Below, one piece after another: positions 30,001-35,609 of a stretch of 64,000 bases of DNA. Position numbers and translations under genes: made by a program. Origin of the DNA: Deinococcus rubellus (GTDB lineage Bacteria > Deinococcota > Deinococci > Deinococcales > Deinococcaceae); NCBI RefSeq assembly GCF_025244745.1, contig NZ_CP104213.1, positions 1,824,001 through 1,888,000 on the forward strand. The letters are read 5' to 3'. Position 1 is the first letter of the stretch, and the number at the start of each line of letters is the position of its first letter. Below the pieces are notes generated by a model. It was not told where the DNA came from. It made no database searches and saw only the letters and a list, made by a program, of their open reading frames with translations.

Positions 30001-32359
30001 CCGTTCCGCCGCCCGCCTCGGTCAAGCTGGCCCGCAGACCGTTCGCGTCTAGCTGTCCCTGCCCACCGAGCGTAAGTGGTCCCACCTTGATATTCCGGAC
30101 ACTCAGTGCGAGATCGCTGAGCTGCCCCTGCACCCCCAGCACCCCGCCGCCCGCCTCGGTCAGGCTGGCCCGCAGCCCCGCACCGTCCAGCCGTCCCTGT
30201 CCATTCAGCACCAGCGGCCCGACCCTGACGTTGGCAGCTCTCAGGGCCAGATCGCTGGGTTGACCCGACACGCTCAACTGGCCGCTGACGCCGGAGACGA
30301 AGGGGTTGAGCTGGGCGCTGAGCTGCTGGCTGGCCGGGTCGAAACTGGCTTCGATGGGTCCACCGATGCCCTGGCCCTGCACTGTCAGTTTGTTGGCTGC
30401 ATCAATCCGCCCCGTCAAGGTCAGCGGCGCTTTGAGAAGCTGCCCGCTGATGCTAAAAGCCCCAGTGTGTCCTGGCGTCCACTGTCCCGCCAGCGTCTGT
30501 ATTTCACCGAGTAGGTCGGTGCTGGCCTTGATGCTGGCCTGCCGGGTGTCGGTGCGGTAGCTGGCCTGCCCGTTAATGGTTACGCCCGCTGCCCTGAGGT
30601 CATTGGCGTCCAGACTGAAGGTGTCGCCGCTCCACTTCAGATGCTGCTGCCCGGCCTGCCAGCTGCCGCTGCGGTTCTGCCAATCGAGGTTGATGGGGCC
30701 ACTGAGTGAACTGGTCACGCTGGGCACATCGGCGCTGAGTTGCCCAGCGAGTCCTTTGACGAGGTTGACCCTGCCACTTCCGCTGGCCGAGACGCCCGCC
30801 AGTTTCAGCCCGGCAGCCTGCCAGGTGCCGATGAATTTGCGGCTGGTGTCGACCTGTAAGGTGCCGCCGCTGTCTGCATTCAGGCTGGCCCGCAGACCGT
30901 TCGTGTTCAACTGTCCCTGCCCGTTCAGGACGAGGGGGCCGACCTTGAGCTGGCGGGCGCTCAACGCCAGATCGTCAAGGTGGCCCTGGGCCGACAGCTC
31001 GCCGGTCAGGGAGTACACGTCGGGGCGCAGCGTGGCGCTCAGCTCGCGCTCCCTGAGCTGGTAACTGGCCTGCGCCGGTCCGCCGAGGCCTTGTCCCTGG
31101 ATAGTCAGCTGGTTGTGGGCGTCGATCTGGCCCGTCAGGTTCAGTGGTTTGCGGGCCAGCTCACCGGTCAGGCTCAGGCGGCCACTCTTGTTGAAGGTCC
31201 AGGTTCCGGCGAGCTGCTGGCGCTCCTTCAGCAGCCGGGTGCCGACCTCGAAGCTCAGATTATTTTGGAGGATGTGTGCTTTCTTGTTCCGGAGCTGCGA
31301 CTCGAAGCGGTAGGCGGCACTCAGGCCCTGATAAGGGATGGTCGCAAACTGGCCCTGGGAGCTGCTGACATCGGCGCTCACCTTCACGTCGGTCCAGCCG
31401 CTGGCCCGCGCCGTGAGCCGGGCGTTTCCGCTGGCGGGCAGCTTGAGCGCCTGGCCCAGTGCCGCGAGGGTGGGGCTGGCCTGCGCTGTGACCTCGAAGT
31501 GGTGGGCCTTCAAATCCACGCTGGCCTGCGCCGTCACCGGGCCGCCCAGCCCTTGCCCGCCGAGCTGCCCCTGAACCAAGTTGCCGCGCTGGGTGAAGCG
31601 CCCCGTCAGATCGCTGAGTGCGACGAAACGGGCCTGCGGCACCTTGACCGCCCCGCCCATCAGTTTGAAGTTGCCCGCCAGTGCGCCGTTCGTCAAACGG
31701 TACTGCCCCTGGACCCGCCCGGCTGTGACGCCGCCGGGTTTCCAGTAGGCGTTGATCAGCCGGGCGTCGGCGTCGAGGTCGGCCCAGGCCCGCAGGCTGC
31801 CGCCTGGCTCGGCGTAGTGCAGCGTGGCGCTGGCGTTTCCGAATGCGGTCTGCCCCTGCATTCTGATCTGCCCGCTGCCCGGCGCGGTGCTGCTGCCTGT
31901 CACGCTGAAGCGCCCGCTGGGCACGTTGATGCCCTGGCCGTCGAGGTTGATCTGCACGTCCTTGATGTCGAGGTCGCCGGGCAGCACCTTGAGGCCCAGC
32001 GGCAGACCCAGGCCAGTGGAAGTGCCGGAACTGGACTTGCTCAGCAGTGACTTGAGGTTCAGGTCTACCACGCCGCCGCTGAGCGCCACATTCAGCCGCG
32101 CCGTGTGGGTGGCCGGATCGAAGCCTCCCAGGCCGACCCGCGCCGACTTCGCCCTGACATCAAGGCCCGGCCCGGTCACCTTCAAGTTCTGCGCCGAGAG
32201 GTTCCACAGCGGGCCGCTGATGGACGAGACTGAAAGTCGGTCAGCGCCGCCCAGCCGCGAGAGCAGTGCCGGGCCGTAGAGCGCCGGGCCGAACACGACC
32301 AACAGCAGCAGCGCCGCCAGCGCGACAGCGAGAACCAGGGCGAGGCGGCGCAGAATCAC
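21038..32359 (-). CDS. tamB: Giant TamB-family (DUF490) translocation/assembly protein
   Basis: A 3773-residue protein of the AsmA/TamB superfamily. These proteins bridge inner and outer membranes and act in outer-membrane protein assembly and phospholipid transfer. An N-terminal signal anchor (LRRLALVLAVALAALLLLVV) is followed by thousands of residues of repetitive beta-strand sequence (LxGxGQLxA-type, probably a long hydrophobic groove). The C-terminal TamB domain (about the last 350 residues) includes LRGNLLLRDNNFNLQNAQADF in part and ends FSVAYLYRW with a terminal aromatic. E. coli TamB is about 1260 residues, so this is roughly three times longer. The GTG start at 32359 follows TAGAAT by 7 bases. 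An internal 286-residue unit is duplicated almost exactly (residues about 518-740 and 804-1026). Confidence 0.9.
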   Translation of the reverse strand: MILRRLALVLAVALAALLLLVVFGPALYGPALLSRLGGADRLSVSSISGPLWNLSAQNLKVTGPGLDVRAKSARVGLGGFDPATHTARLNVALSGGVVDLNLKSLLSKSSSGTSTGLGLPLGLKVLPGDLDIKDVQINLDGQGINVPSGRFSVTGSSTAPGSGQIRMQGQTAFGNASATLHYAEPGGSLRAWADLDADARLINAYWKPGGVTAGRVQGQYRLTNGALAGNFKLMGGAVKVPQARFVALSDLTGRFTQRGNLVQGQLGGQGLGGPVTAQASVDLKAHHFEVTAQASPTLAALGQALKLPASGNARLTARASGWTDVKVSADVSSSQGQFATIPYQGLSAAYRFESQLRNKKAHILQNNLSFEVGTRLLKERQQLAGTWTFNKSGRLSLTGELARKPLNLTGQIDAHNQLTIQGQGLGGPAQASYQLRERELSATLRPDVYSLTGELSAQGHLDDLALSARQLKVGPLVLNGQGQLNTNGLRASLNADSGGTLQVDTSRKFIGTWQAAGLKLAGVSASGSGRVNLVKGLAGQLSADVPSVTSSLSGPINLDWQNRSGSWQAGQQHLKWSGDTFSLDANDLRAAGVTINGQASYRTDTRQASIKASTDLLGEIQTLAGQWTPGHTGAFSISGQLLKAPLTLTGRIDAANKLTVQGQGIGGPIEASFDPASQQLSAQLNPFVSGVSGQLSVSGQPSDLALRAANVRVGPLVLNGQGRLDGAGLRASLTEAGGGVLGVQGQLSDLALSVRNIKVGPLTLGGQGQLDANGLRASLTEAGGGTASLNTDQQFAGRWTLNRLKLAGVSASGSGRVNLVKGLAGQLSADVPSVTSSLSGPINLDWQNRSGSWQAGQQHLKWSGDTFSLDANDLRAAGVTINGQASYRTDTRQASIKASTDLLGEIQTLAGQWTPGHTGAFSISGQLLKAPLTLTGRIDAANKLTVQGQGVGGPIEASFDPASQQLSAQLNPFVSGVSGQLSVSGQPSDLALRAANVRVGPLALNGQGRLDGAGLRASLTEAGGGVASLNTNRQFVGRWMVDGLGLAGFSASGNGTVNLSKGLSGQLSASVPDVTSALSGPVQLDWQKRSGSWQAGQQRLKWSGDTFSLDASNLKVQDVQINGQASYHASDRRVTGQLSASGKGVHLIATGEGQRARLSGTLRGVQVEALSDLTAPFSTRASLRGSQLSGTLSFQNGLNFRLKSGQQTVQGHLDGQNWTVTGGVDLAALRPLLGQNPPALSGTAQFGLTGLGGTARVQASALGGQLGGTLMRQGGVVTAQLSAQLSDLTAALGGQVYPQVQLSGPLTWRGAGGPQTVQTRVSGPYGDLRLRAAGQTAAISTGSVNLPAQALRLEGSLTPALALNGRWGDLGLTYRSGEVAASGSQQLSVAGQSGQVKVDATWQPDYSGSLSAAGQLGEYAFRASGPWTALQVELSGAGLRATGRANARTLQYGLNVSGVLNGVKVSGALRGQKAEISGTLKASDGQGGQADIKVNSLSSFTVDARDFKVAGQMVQGQLSAVGGQLSGSAQLGPLSVKADRGRFTAFGTLYQHAISASGRLSLPSTLSEVQLKVDGPYLSAQASGSGAALRGSVQLKAQQVDLSGVSARLPAQVFPLEASLSPLSVNVGGLNYAGGQWGGAATLRYTLANQTGPAQNSTLQLIGGGERLSAAPSGLVSGRATLLPKLGGTFQLDLSALEKLLPPTLLPAQVRSNLVPGVLSAQLSAQGAALSLSGGRWQGEVLHLNGNVGWASKLSANAVLSLPDSRLPLSYDGQTLSLKGGVLNAHVLKPFLGTNTQLKGQVLADLSVPKLDLARASGQLGVALALGEQSARGQLNLRAGQLSGTLSSDLGGSPLTLSGALYPQANATFRFDGLRGSVVGDAHSLDARTVWTARAAGTFRGRSLDATATASPRAVTLGGVLDGLRLDLAARSGTAAAGLAGWTVGGIFNAADLNPLTGQTGQLSGTLEGSLDDLRAQASGEIAGVAFSVPARYQGGALTVQAATLDAALSGNRARANLSGQVYPALQLGGSADLSGQASGHFEVGASGAYAAPHLTLQGTLTSDVLGLGISGTRLNAALSGQDFVVTVLGQTLNGLARGRTDAPGFLQTAQLTLHAPYQNGQTRLSLDGPLGWDAKRGWSGGLKAVGDAPGGPLDAELSGSGPLTLRVSLGPARLSGQLPARLPTTPGGSLELQSLDLGAFWQRPNLLGLSGRATLGGASWAKLAAAFSGQLTDKDNQLSGDLNGRYAAGHAQLSLNGQALRGSARFDAPDFSASLNASRVTLSRLLPPALGVDSLRLTGTLKAAGSTTDGLKTLDARNLLVSGMQQKVGNFRLSGSATYGGGVARADLRGQAYGGELSAVGSFQNGLSLKARGLNLKQYGVSAASGEVMLRGSYDDPAISGVLRGSRPEGTATATLSGPLKDPSVRLKAELKGAYSGTVYADAGQLDLAAQTAQLHVYGNAVQKPAAGSGPSNWVNLDLQGIWPKLSGQATTHLIALRPLGFDEPVVLSGQGDGSYTLDAGSLGSGQVRLSGLNPVVTASATLTPLKLLGAEGQGQLNVGLSGPLSDLKLAASGTFNNLSRSGVSLPTTSLSLNGPLTALRGEVRQGGQQVGTFDGQQLSFNDLKAAAAGLDLTASGTATLGGQVKAQVSASGPVNGAANLTYDSGQLTAAGQLKAVGFGGSFDVQAGPQRGWQGSLQLSGGPSLSGVGPLLSVPTPLKLSGPFASPKLAGKLELVGAAAELRASIDGAQLTLRNGPTTQASGTLSLTRAEAGYVWTGSGQLKRPEGQLDLALSGAAADPRAQLQFRRGQWTAQGQGSLGGADLGVSDGQHQGKLTYDGKIFTLNAPLLDLAGLDIGSLSGRISAVGSFGSDLNGSASLSFSNLSSGAILPYFELPLTGSGSAQVKFARGVGQLQAQVSAPYGQATLSLQQTAAGQAWAGRLRGQLQKGEGRLSADVTLDDSGAGGQVTLRNLPIQAANLQADLNATVTLSGQSFTLEGEAVSPVGRADVSGDGNLADVVPALSAYTVLKPSEAGYRVQAGVSSFDLAQLKLGAGIGGAVSGQLTLSQGSGSFVVRSAALKLGDASFPARIDGTLAGGDWRLRGYIGNSTLFGAVTAGQLSVRSQLEALPVGNIIAGFTGKLPGNGIVTGIARIDAPLSDPLSGSVNLVAERVRVTAGQDTLIGSGTLDFRNRELREVNLQLSGAGQWNISGQFTRQKVDLKAAFTDTTFTPVLAFVPSLSDLSPALKGSLTLSVGGSYGQPTASLSGSNLVGSVSGLNVALPSVRGNLGSGGLFTAQAAVQASGNVSGVGTLSAAGQLIGSRLSGATLRYLGSLSAESLGNLGTLDASVLQGQNAWTVSASAQQGGSLKLSGQVSPSFDLTLAAREYNLPVRSIYARESSLSGDLSARSAGEQILVGGNLSFERLILGRLGANTLPGTAPSTAIGGASNAASNYVSPLPDELTVFPSDKGEKPPSAFLQRIIFQDIPIRAPNGIRVDENLAQAELSAALTLSGSGAAPRLSGNVRSLRGNLLLRDNNFNLQNAQADFDGSSLYPVFRLTAQGQVAGQGTPNTPTIGVQLQVNGSFVVQAGVRALQLDTQLSCTTCTDAGEYSQAELYSLLALGTPDITTVGSNIGSLGQSAVSTALNLFVLGELQRNIARALGVDVFRISSNLITPDGNLDAKFTVGTYLSKQFYVQYQVDLSGKGLFDATYTTSDNRFTFRASTPISGLNLQSVRPSFSVAYNFGARSSLTLGVQSGDSTRFSVAYLYRW
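29282..29950 (-). repeat. Internal tamB repeat, copy 2
   Basis: This 669-base block matches 30140-30808 with only four mismatches, at an offset of exactly 858 bases (286 codons). The reading frame is kept. Confidence 0.95.
30140..30808 (-). repeat. Internal tamB repeat, copy 1
   Basis: Partner of 29282-29950. The 189 bases between the copies are a diverged relative of neighbouring units, so the duplicated unit is 858 bases with 669 bases still near identical. Confidence 0.95.
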
Positions 32360-32366
32360 ACCTGCG

Positions 32367-32372
32367 ATTCTA
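32367..32372 (-). promoter_or_regulatory. Leaderless -10 element TAGAAT
   Basis: TAGAAT on the minus strand ends 7 bases before the tamB GTG at 32359. No Shine-Dalgarno sequence is present. Confidence 0.6.
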
Positions 32373-32457
32373 CCGTGTGCAGCGTGAGCAAGAGCCGCAG
32401 CATACTCACCGCCTCATCGGGCCAGCCGCTTGGGCATGAGGCGCTCCAGATGGGGCG

Positions 32458-33024
32458 TCACAGGTACTGCAACTGCCAGTCGCTCAGGCCGTGTGCCAGG
32501 CCAGCGCAGGCCAGAGCCACGGCGTCGGGCGGGGCGTCCTGCCGCCACAGATGGCCGCCGACCTGCGCTGCGAACTCGGCGTGCGGGTACTTGGCCGCCG
32601 GAATCAGGCTGTCCACGACCACGCCGCCGCCGACCACATAGACCGCGCCGTAGAGCTGCTCCTTACGGGCATCGAGCGAGACAGCCTGAATCCCGTCCTG
32701 CTGCGTGTCGATCAGGCTCTCCAGGGTGCTGACGCCCAGGACTGGCGCGCCGCAGGCCCGGCCCAGGCCCAGCGCGTAACTGGCCCCCACCCGCACCCCG
32801 GTGTACGAGCCTGGCCCGGTGCCGACGATGAGCTGCTCAAGCTGATTCGGTTTCAATCCGGCCTCTGCCAGCAGCGCTTCGAGCGCGCCGGGAAGCTGCT
32901 CGGCGTGGGTACGCCCGACCTCGCGCCGCAAGCCGAACTCGCCCTGCGGGGTCAGCAGGCCCAGCGCCAGGTAAGGTGTGGCCGATTCGATGGCGAGGGT
33001 GATGGGAACAGGGGTTCTCGGCAC
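32458..33024 (-). CDS. tsaB: tRNA threonylcarbamoyladenosine biosynthesis protein TsaB
   Basis: An ASKHA-fold partner of TsaD/TsaE in making t6A37 of ANN-decoding tRNAs. Landmarks are the N-terminal LAIESATPYLALGL (phosphate loop of the fold), RTHAEQLPGALEALLAEAGL, the hallmark VGTGPGSYTGVRVGASYALGLG and VLGVSTLESL. At 188 residues it is shorter than the usual 220-230, missing part of the C-terminal subdomain. It is the last gene of a five-gene operon and begins 3 bases after the preceding stop. Confidence 0.92.
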   Translation of the reverse strand: MPRTPVPITLAIESATPYLALGLLTPQGEFGLRREVGRTHAEQLPGALEALLAEAGLKPNQLEQLIVGTGPGSYTGVRVGASYALGLGRACGAPVLGVSTLESLIDTQQDGIQAVSLDARKEQLYGAVYVVGGGVVVDSLIPAAKYPHAEFAAQVGGHLWRQDAPPDAVALACAGLAHGLSDWQLQYL

Positions 33025-33027
33025 GGT

Positions 33028-33789
33028 TCAGTCGTCTTTCAGGTATCCAGCGCTGATCAGCTCTTTGAGCAGCGCCTCGAGGTCGTGCAGGGCCACGTCG
33101 CGGCGCAGGGCGAATTCGGCGGGCGTCAGGCCATCGATCAGGGCTTTTTGAAAGGTCAGGCCCTCGGCACCGTAGCGGGAGCGGAAGCTCTGGTGGGCGG
33201 TGGTAATGGCGTTCACGGCGTCGCGCCCGCGCAGGGTCGCCACGTAGCCGTGATGGGCCCAGCCCGCCAGACTGCGCGGCAGAATCAGGGTCTGCGGGCG
33301 CAGCGGCGCGGGAAAGGCCCCCTCATACGACAGTCCGGCGGGCAGGGTCGCCACCACCTGGCCCTGATCGTAGAAGACCGCCTCGCCGGGGCGCGAGTGC
33401 AGCCCGGTGAAGTCGTCGGTGAGATTGAACTTCCAGGCCCGGCTGCCCACCCCGCTGAGGATGTGCGCCAGGTGCTTGTCCAGCGGGTAGGCCGAGAGCG
33501 GCGCGCCCTGGTCGTAGAGGTGCAGCAGCTCGCCCAGCGCCTGCTCCCCGGTGCTGCTCAGGCCCGCTGCCGCCACCGTGCGGCCCTCGTAGACCAGCAC
33601 GTAGGCGGCCTGCTCGCCCAGTCCTGCGTGCAGGAAGCCGTACCAGTTCTGGTCGTGCAGGAAGCGCAGGAAGTCGTGAAGGTTGCAGAATCCGGTCTGG
33701 ATGCCGGTGTGGCTGGGCGTTACGGTGGGCAGGAAGCGGGCCAGAAACGGCGTGGCTCCCGGAAACATCGGGCTGAGCTGGGTGATCAT
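33028..33789 (-). CDS. Unknown protein in the tsaB operon
   Basis: A 253-residue soluble protein with no recognised family. It has no signal peptide and no membrane segment. It is rich in aromatic residues, with a segment AYVLVYEGRTVAAAGLSSTGEQALGELLHLYDQGAPLSAY that resembles small dimerising alpha-beta (roadblock-like) modules. The C-terminal helix-rich part (TPAEFALRRDVALHDLEALLKELISAGYL) looks like a winged-helix or DUF4388-type ending. Both comparisons are guesses. It starts with a 4-base overlap (ATGA) with the upstream gene, so it is translationally coupled. Confidence 0.75.
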   Translation of the reverse strand: MITQLSPMFPGATPFLARFLPTVTPSHTGIQTGFCNLHDFLRFLHDQNWYGFLHAGLGEQAAYVLVYEGRTVAAAGLSSTGEQALGELLHLYDQGAPLSAYPLDKHLAHILSGVGSRAWKFNLTDDFTGLHSRPGEAVFYDQGQVVATLPAGLSYEGAFPAPLRPQTLILPRSLAGWAHHGYVATLRGRDAVNAITTAHQSFRSRYGAEGLTFQKALIDGLTPAEFALRRDVALHDLEALLKELISAGYLKDD

Positions 33790-34157
33790 CGGCGCGCCTG
33801 GCGGGGGGGAGGTGATTGAACGGACCGCGTCTGGGCTTCTAGCGTCGGCGTGGTCTGACCGATCTGCTCCTGCGGCGGGGCAGTCAAGCGCACCTCGCCG
33901 GACCCGGCAACGTTGACGGGCATGCTGCTCGCCTCAGTGCCGTCCGCCTGCACCGCGCCCGCCGCCAGAAACTGCTCCGGCAGGCTCAGGCCGTCGAGCA
34001 GTCCGGAGAGCTGGTTGTCTGTGCTGGGACTGTCTGGGGCAGCACCCTCCTTTGGGTTCTCGCCGCTCCCGGTTTTACGAACCTCGGGAGAGCGGGGCGG
34101 CAGCCGCCGCCTGGCCTCCTTGCCCTCGCCGCTGCCGGAGTCTGGCGGGCGACTCAC
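33786..34157 (-). CDS. Low-complexity Pro/Ser-rich protein of unknown function
   Basis: A 123-residue hydrophilic protein, predicted disordered, rich in Pro, Ser, Gly, Glu and Arg. The only hydrophobic stretch is QLSGLLDGLSLPEQFLAAGAVQ (residues about 49-70), which could be a short helical interaction motif. It is real in context because it overlaps the genes on both sides by 4 bases in the ATGA manner, a pattern unlikely for a chance frame. Possibly a linker or scaffold for the next protein; function unknown. Confidence 0.6.
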   Translation of the reverse strand: MSRPPDSGSGEGKEARRRLPPRSPEVRKTGSGENPKEGAAPDSPSTDNQLSGLLDGLSLPEQFLAAGAVQADGTEASSMPVNVAGSGEVRLTAPPQEQIGQTTPTLEAQTRSVQSPPPRQARR

Positions 34158-34678
34158 GGTATTTTCCCGGAAGGCTCGACGGCCCTCAGCTCGGCGCGGT
34201 AGCGCTCGGCGTTGTCGACGTAATGCTGAGCATTGTCCATTCCCGCCACTGGCTTGACGACCTTCGCCGGAACGCCCACCGCCAGCATCCCGTCTGGCAC
34301 CTCGCGGCCCTCGGGCAGCAGCGCCCCGGCCCCCAGCACCGCGCCCCGGCCCAGGCGGCTACCGTTGAGCATCACGGCCCCCATGCCCACCAGGCTGCCG
34401 TTCTCGCAGCGCGCACCGTGAACGATGGCGCGGTGGCCCACCGTCACGTCCTCGCCGAGGGTGCAGGGAAAGCCGGGGTCGGTGTGCAGTACTGCGCCGT
34501 CCTGCACATTGCTGCGCGCCCCCACTGTGACGGCTTCCATATCGCCGCGCAGCACCGCGCCGAACCACACCGACGCTTTTTCGCCCACCTGGACTCGCCC
34601 GATCAGATCGGCGCTGGGCGCAGTGAAGGCGGTGGGGTGAACGTCCGGCGTGTGGTCGCCGAGGGCATAGTGGGTCAT
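34154..34678 (-). CDS. Gamma-carbonic anhydrase family protein
   Basis: A left-handed beta-helix protein with hexapeptide repeats (ADLIGRVQVGEKASVWFGAVLRGD in part). Conserved metal-site histidines are visible in LHTDPGFPC and VGHRAIVHGARC, with the family phrase NGSLVGMGAVMLNGSRLGRG. The 174 residues match the YrdA/PaaY group. Members of this group bind metal, but many show no carbonic anhydrase activity, so the substrate is uncertain. It overlaps the Nudix gene and the low-complexity gene by 4 bases each. Confidence 0.9.
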   Translation of the reverse strand: MTHYALGDHTPDVHPTAFTAPSADLIGRVQVGEKASVWFGAVLRGDMEAVTVGARSNVQDGAVLHTDPGFPCTLGEDVTVGHRAIVHGARCENGSLVGMGAVMLNGSRLGRGAVLGAGALLPEGREVPDGMLAVGVPAKVVKPVAGMDNAQHYVDNAERYRAELRAVEPSGKIP

Positions 34679-35112
34679 CGGTTCTTTCTCCAGAGAATCA
34701 GGGCTTGATTCAGCAGGGCGCGGTCCTCGGTGAAGCTGAGCCGGGTACTGGCCTCGGTGACGCCGAGAAAGCCGCCCTCGCTGAAGGTGTCTTCGAGTTT
34801 GGTATCAGTGTGGTTGGGTTCGGTGGTCATCAGAAACCAGGCGATCCGGCGGGACTCGCCCCGGTCATTGATGTAGGTGGTCTCAGATAGGGTCGCCAGC
34901 ACCTGCGCCCGCACGCCGGTTTCCTCCTGCACCTCGCGTATGGCTGCCTGCTGGGACGTTTCGCCCGCCTCCAGATGGCCTTTGGGAAAGGCCCAGGTGC
35001 CGCTGCGGTAGCGCACCATCAGCACCTGGGGGTCTTGCGCGTCGCCGCGCAGCACCACTCCACCAGCCCCCGGCACGGGCGGCATATTGGCAGAAGCCGC
35101 AGTCGGAATCAT
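34675..35112 (-). CDS. Nudix hydrolase
   Basis: Hydrolyses nucleoside diphosphates linked to another moiety. The Nudix box is complete: GHLEAGETSQQAAIREVQEETGV in pattern GX5EX7REUXEEXGU (residues about 42-64). The ATG at 35112 (MIPTAAS, 145 residues) follows TATACT by 6 bases; the longer open frame upstream is noncoding. Similar small proteins act on diadenosine polyphosphates or mutagenic nucleotides, and Deinococcus has many Nudix enzymes, so the substrate is not assignable. First gene of the Nudix, carbonic anhydrase, unknown, unknown, tsaB operon. Confidence 0.9.
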   Translation of the reverse strand: MIPTAASANMPPVPGAGGVVLRGDAQDPQVLMVRYRSGTWAFPKGHLEAGETSQQAAIREVQEETGVRAQVLATLSETTYINDRGESRRIAWFLMTTEPNHTDTKLEDTFSEGGFLGVTEASTRLSFTEDRALLNQALILWRKNR

Positions 35113-35118
35113 TAAGCG

Positions 35119-35124
35119 AGTATA
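35119..35124 (-). promoter_or_regulatory. Leaderless -10 element TATACT
   Basis: TATACT on the minus strand ends 6 bases before the Nudix ATG at 35112 and drives the five-gene operon. Confidence 0.65.
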
Positions 35125-35232
35125 CCGGCCCTGGCACAAGACTGGCAGCAGCACAGCACAGGCAGCCGCGCGGGGCCGTAACGTGAACGGAACGCCAAGC
35201 CTACCGCCGCAGGTTGCCGCTGACCTCGGCGC

Positions 35233-35238
35233 TAGGCT
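35233..35238 (+). promoter_or_regulatory. Leaderless -10 element TAGGCT
   Basis: TAGGCT ends 6 bases before the ATG at 35245. Confidence 0.55.
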
Positions 35239-35244
35239 GAACGT

Positions 35245-35451
35245 ATGAAACTCGACTACAAAGGCCGGACGATTGAAGCCGATCAAGTTGACGTGGCGCT
35301 GCCCTCTGCCTGGGGTGGCCGCGACGACGGTCCGCAGGGCTGGGTCAAGGTGGACGGTGTAGACGTGACCGATCAGGTGGCGGTGGAGGGCGGCAATCTC
35401 GAAACGCATGTGCAGCGTGCCAAGGAGCTGATCGATTCGGGCGGCATCTAA
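35245..35451 (+). CDS. Small protein of unknown function (68 residues)
   Basis: A short acidic protein (MKLDYKGRTIEADQVDVALP). It has an even mix of beta-prone and charged residues and an amphipathic C-terminal helix (LETHVQRAKELIDSGGI). No signal peptide or known domain is seen. A TAGGCT element 6 bases upstream and codon use like its neighbours support it as real. It stands alone, divergent from the Nudix operon and followed by the repeat-rich noncoding segment. Confidence 0.6.
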   Translation: MKLDYKGRTIEADQVDVALPSAWGGRDDGPQGWVKVDGVDVTDQVAVEGGNLETHVQRAKELIDSGGI

Positions 35452-35461
35452 TACGGAGTCC

Positions 35462-35599
35462 GATGAGATCGTGTACAGCGTATGTGTGCTGAACGCGATC
35501 TCATCCGATCGGCGGGAGGATGAGAAGATACCGATTCCGCGCTGTGGAAGTACATTCCGCACTGTTTTTGGGGCTACTGGAATTAAGCGGAATCGGTAT
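35462..35599. repeat. Candidate small dispersed repeat with nested inverted repeats
   Basis: Between 35451 and 35610 two hairpins lie side by side. GATGAGATCG (35462-35471) pairs with CGATCTCATC (35496-35505). ATACCGATTCCGC (35528-35540) pairs perfectly with GCGGAATCGGTAT (35587-35599). A further ATTCCGC lies at 35554-35560. The left edge, ATACGGAGTCCGA, resembles the right arm. This is the look of the small noncoding repeats reported in Deinococcus genomes, or of a MITE. Copy number cannot be checked here. Confidence 0.45.
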
Positions 35600-35609
35600 G
35601 ACCAGACAC

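Noticed and set aside
21038..32359. Many long open frames on the plus strand opposite tamB
   Set aside because: They arise from the high GC content and repetitive codon pattern of tamB. None has a recognisable domain, promoter element or ribosome site.
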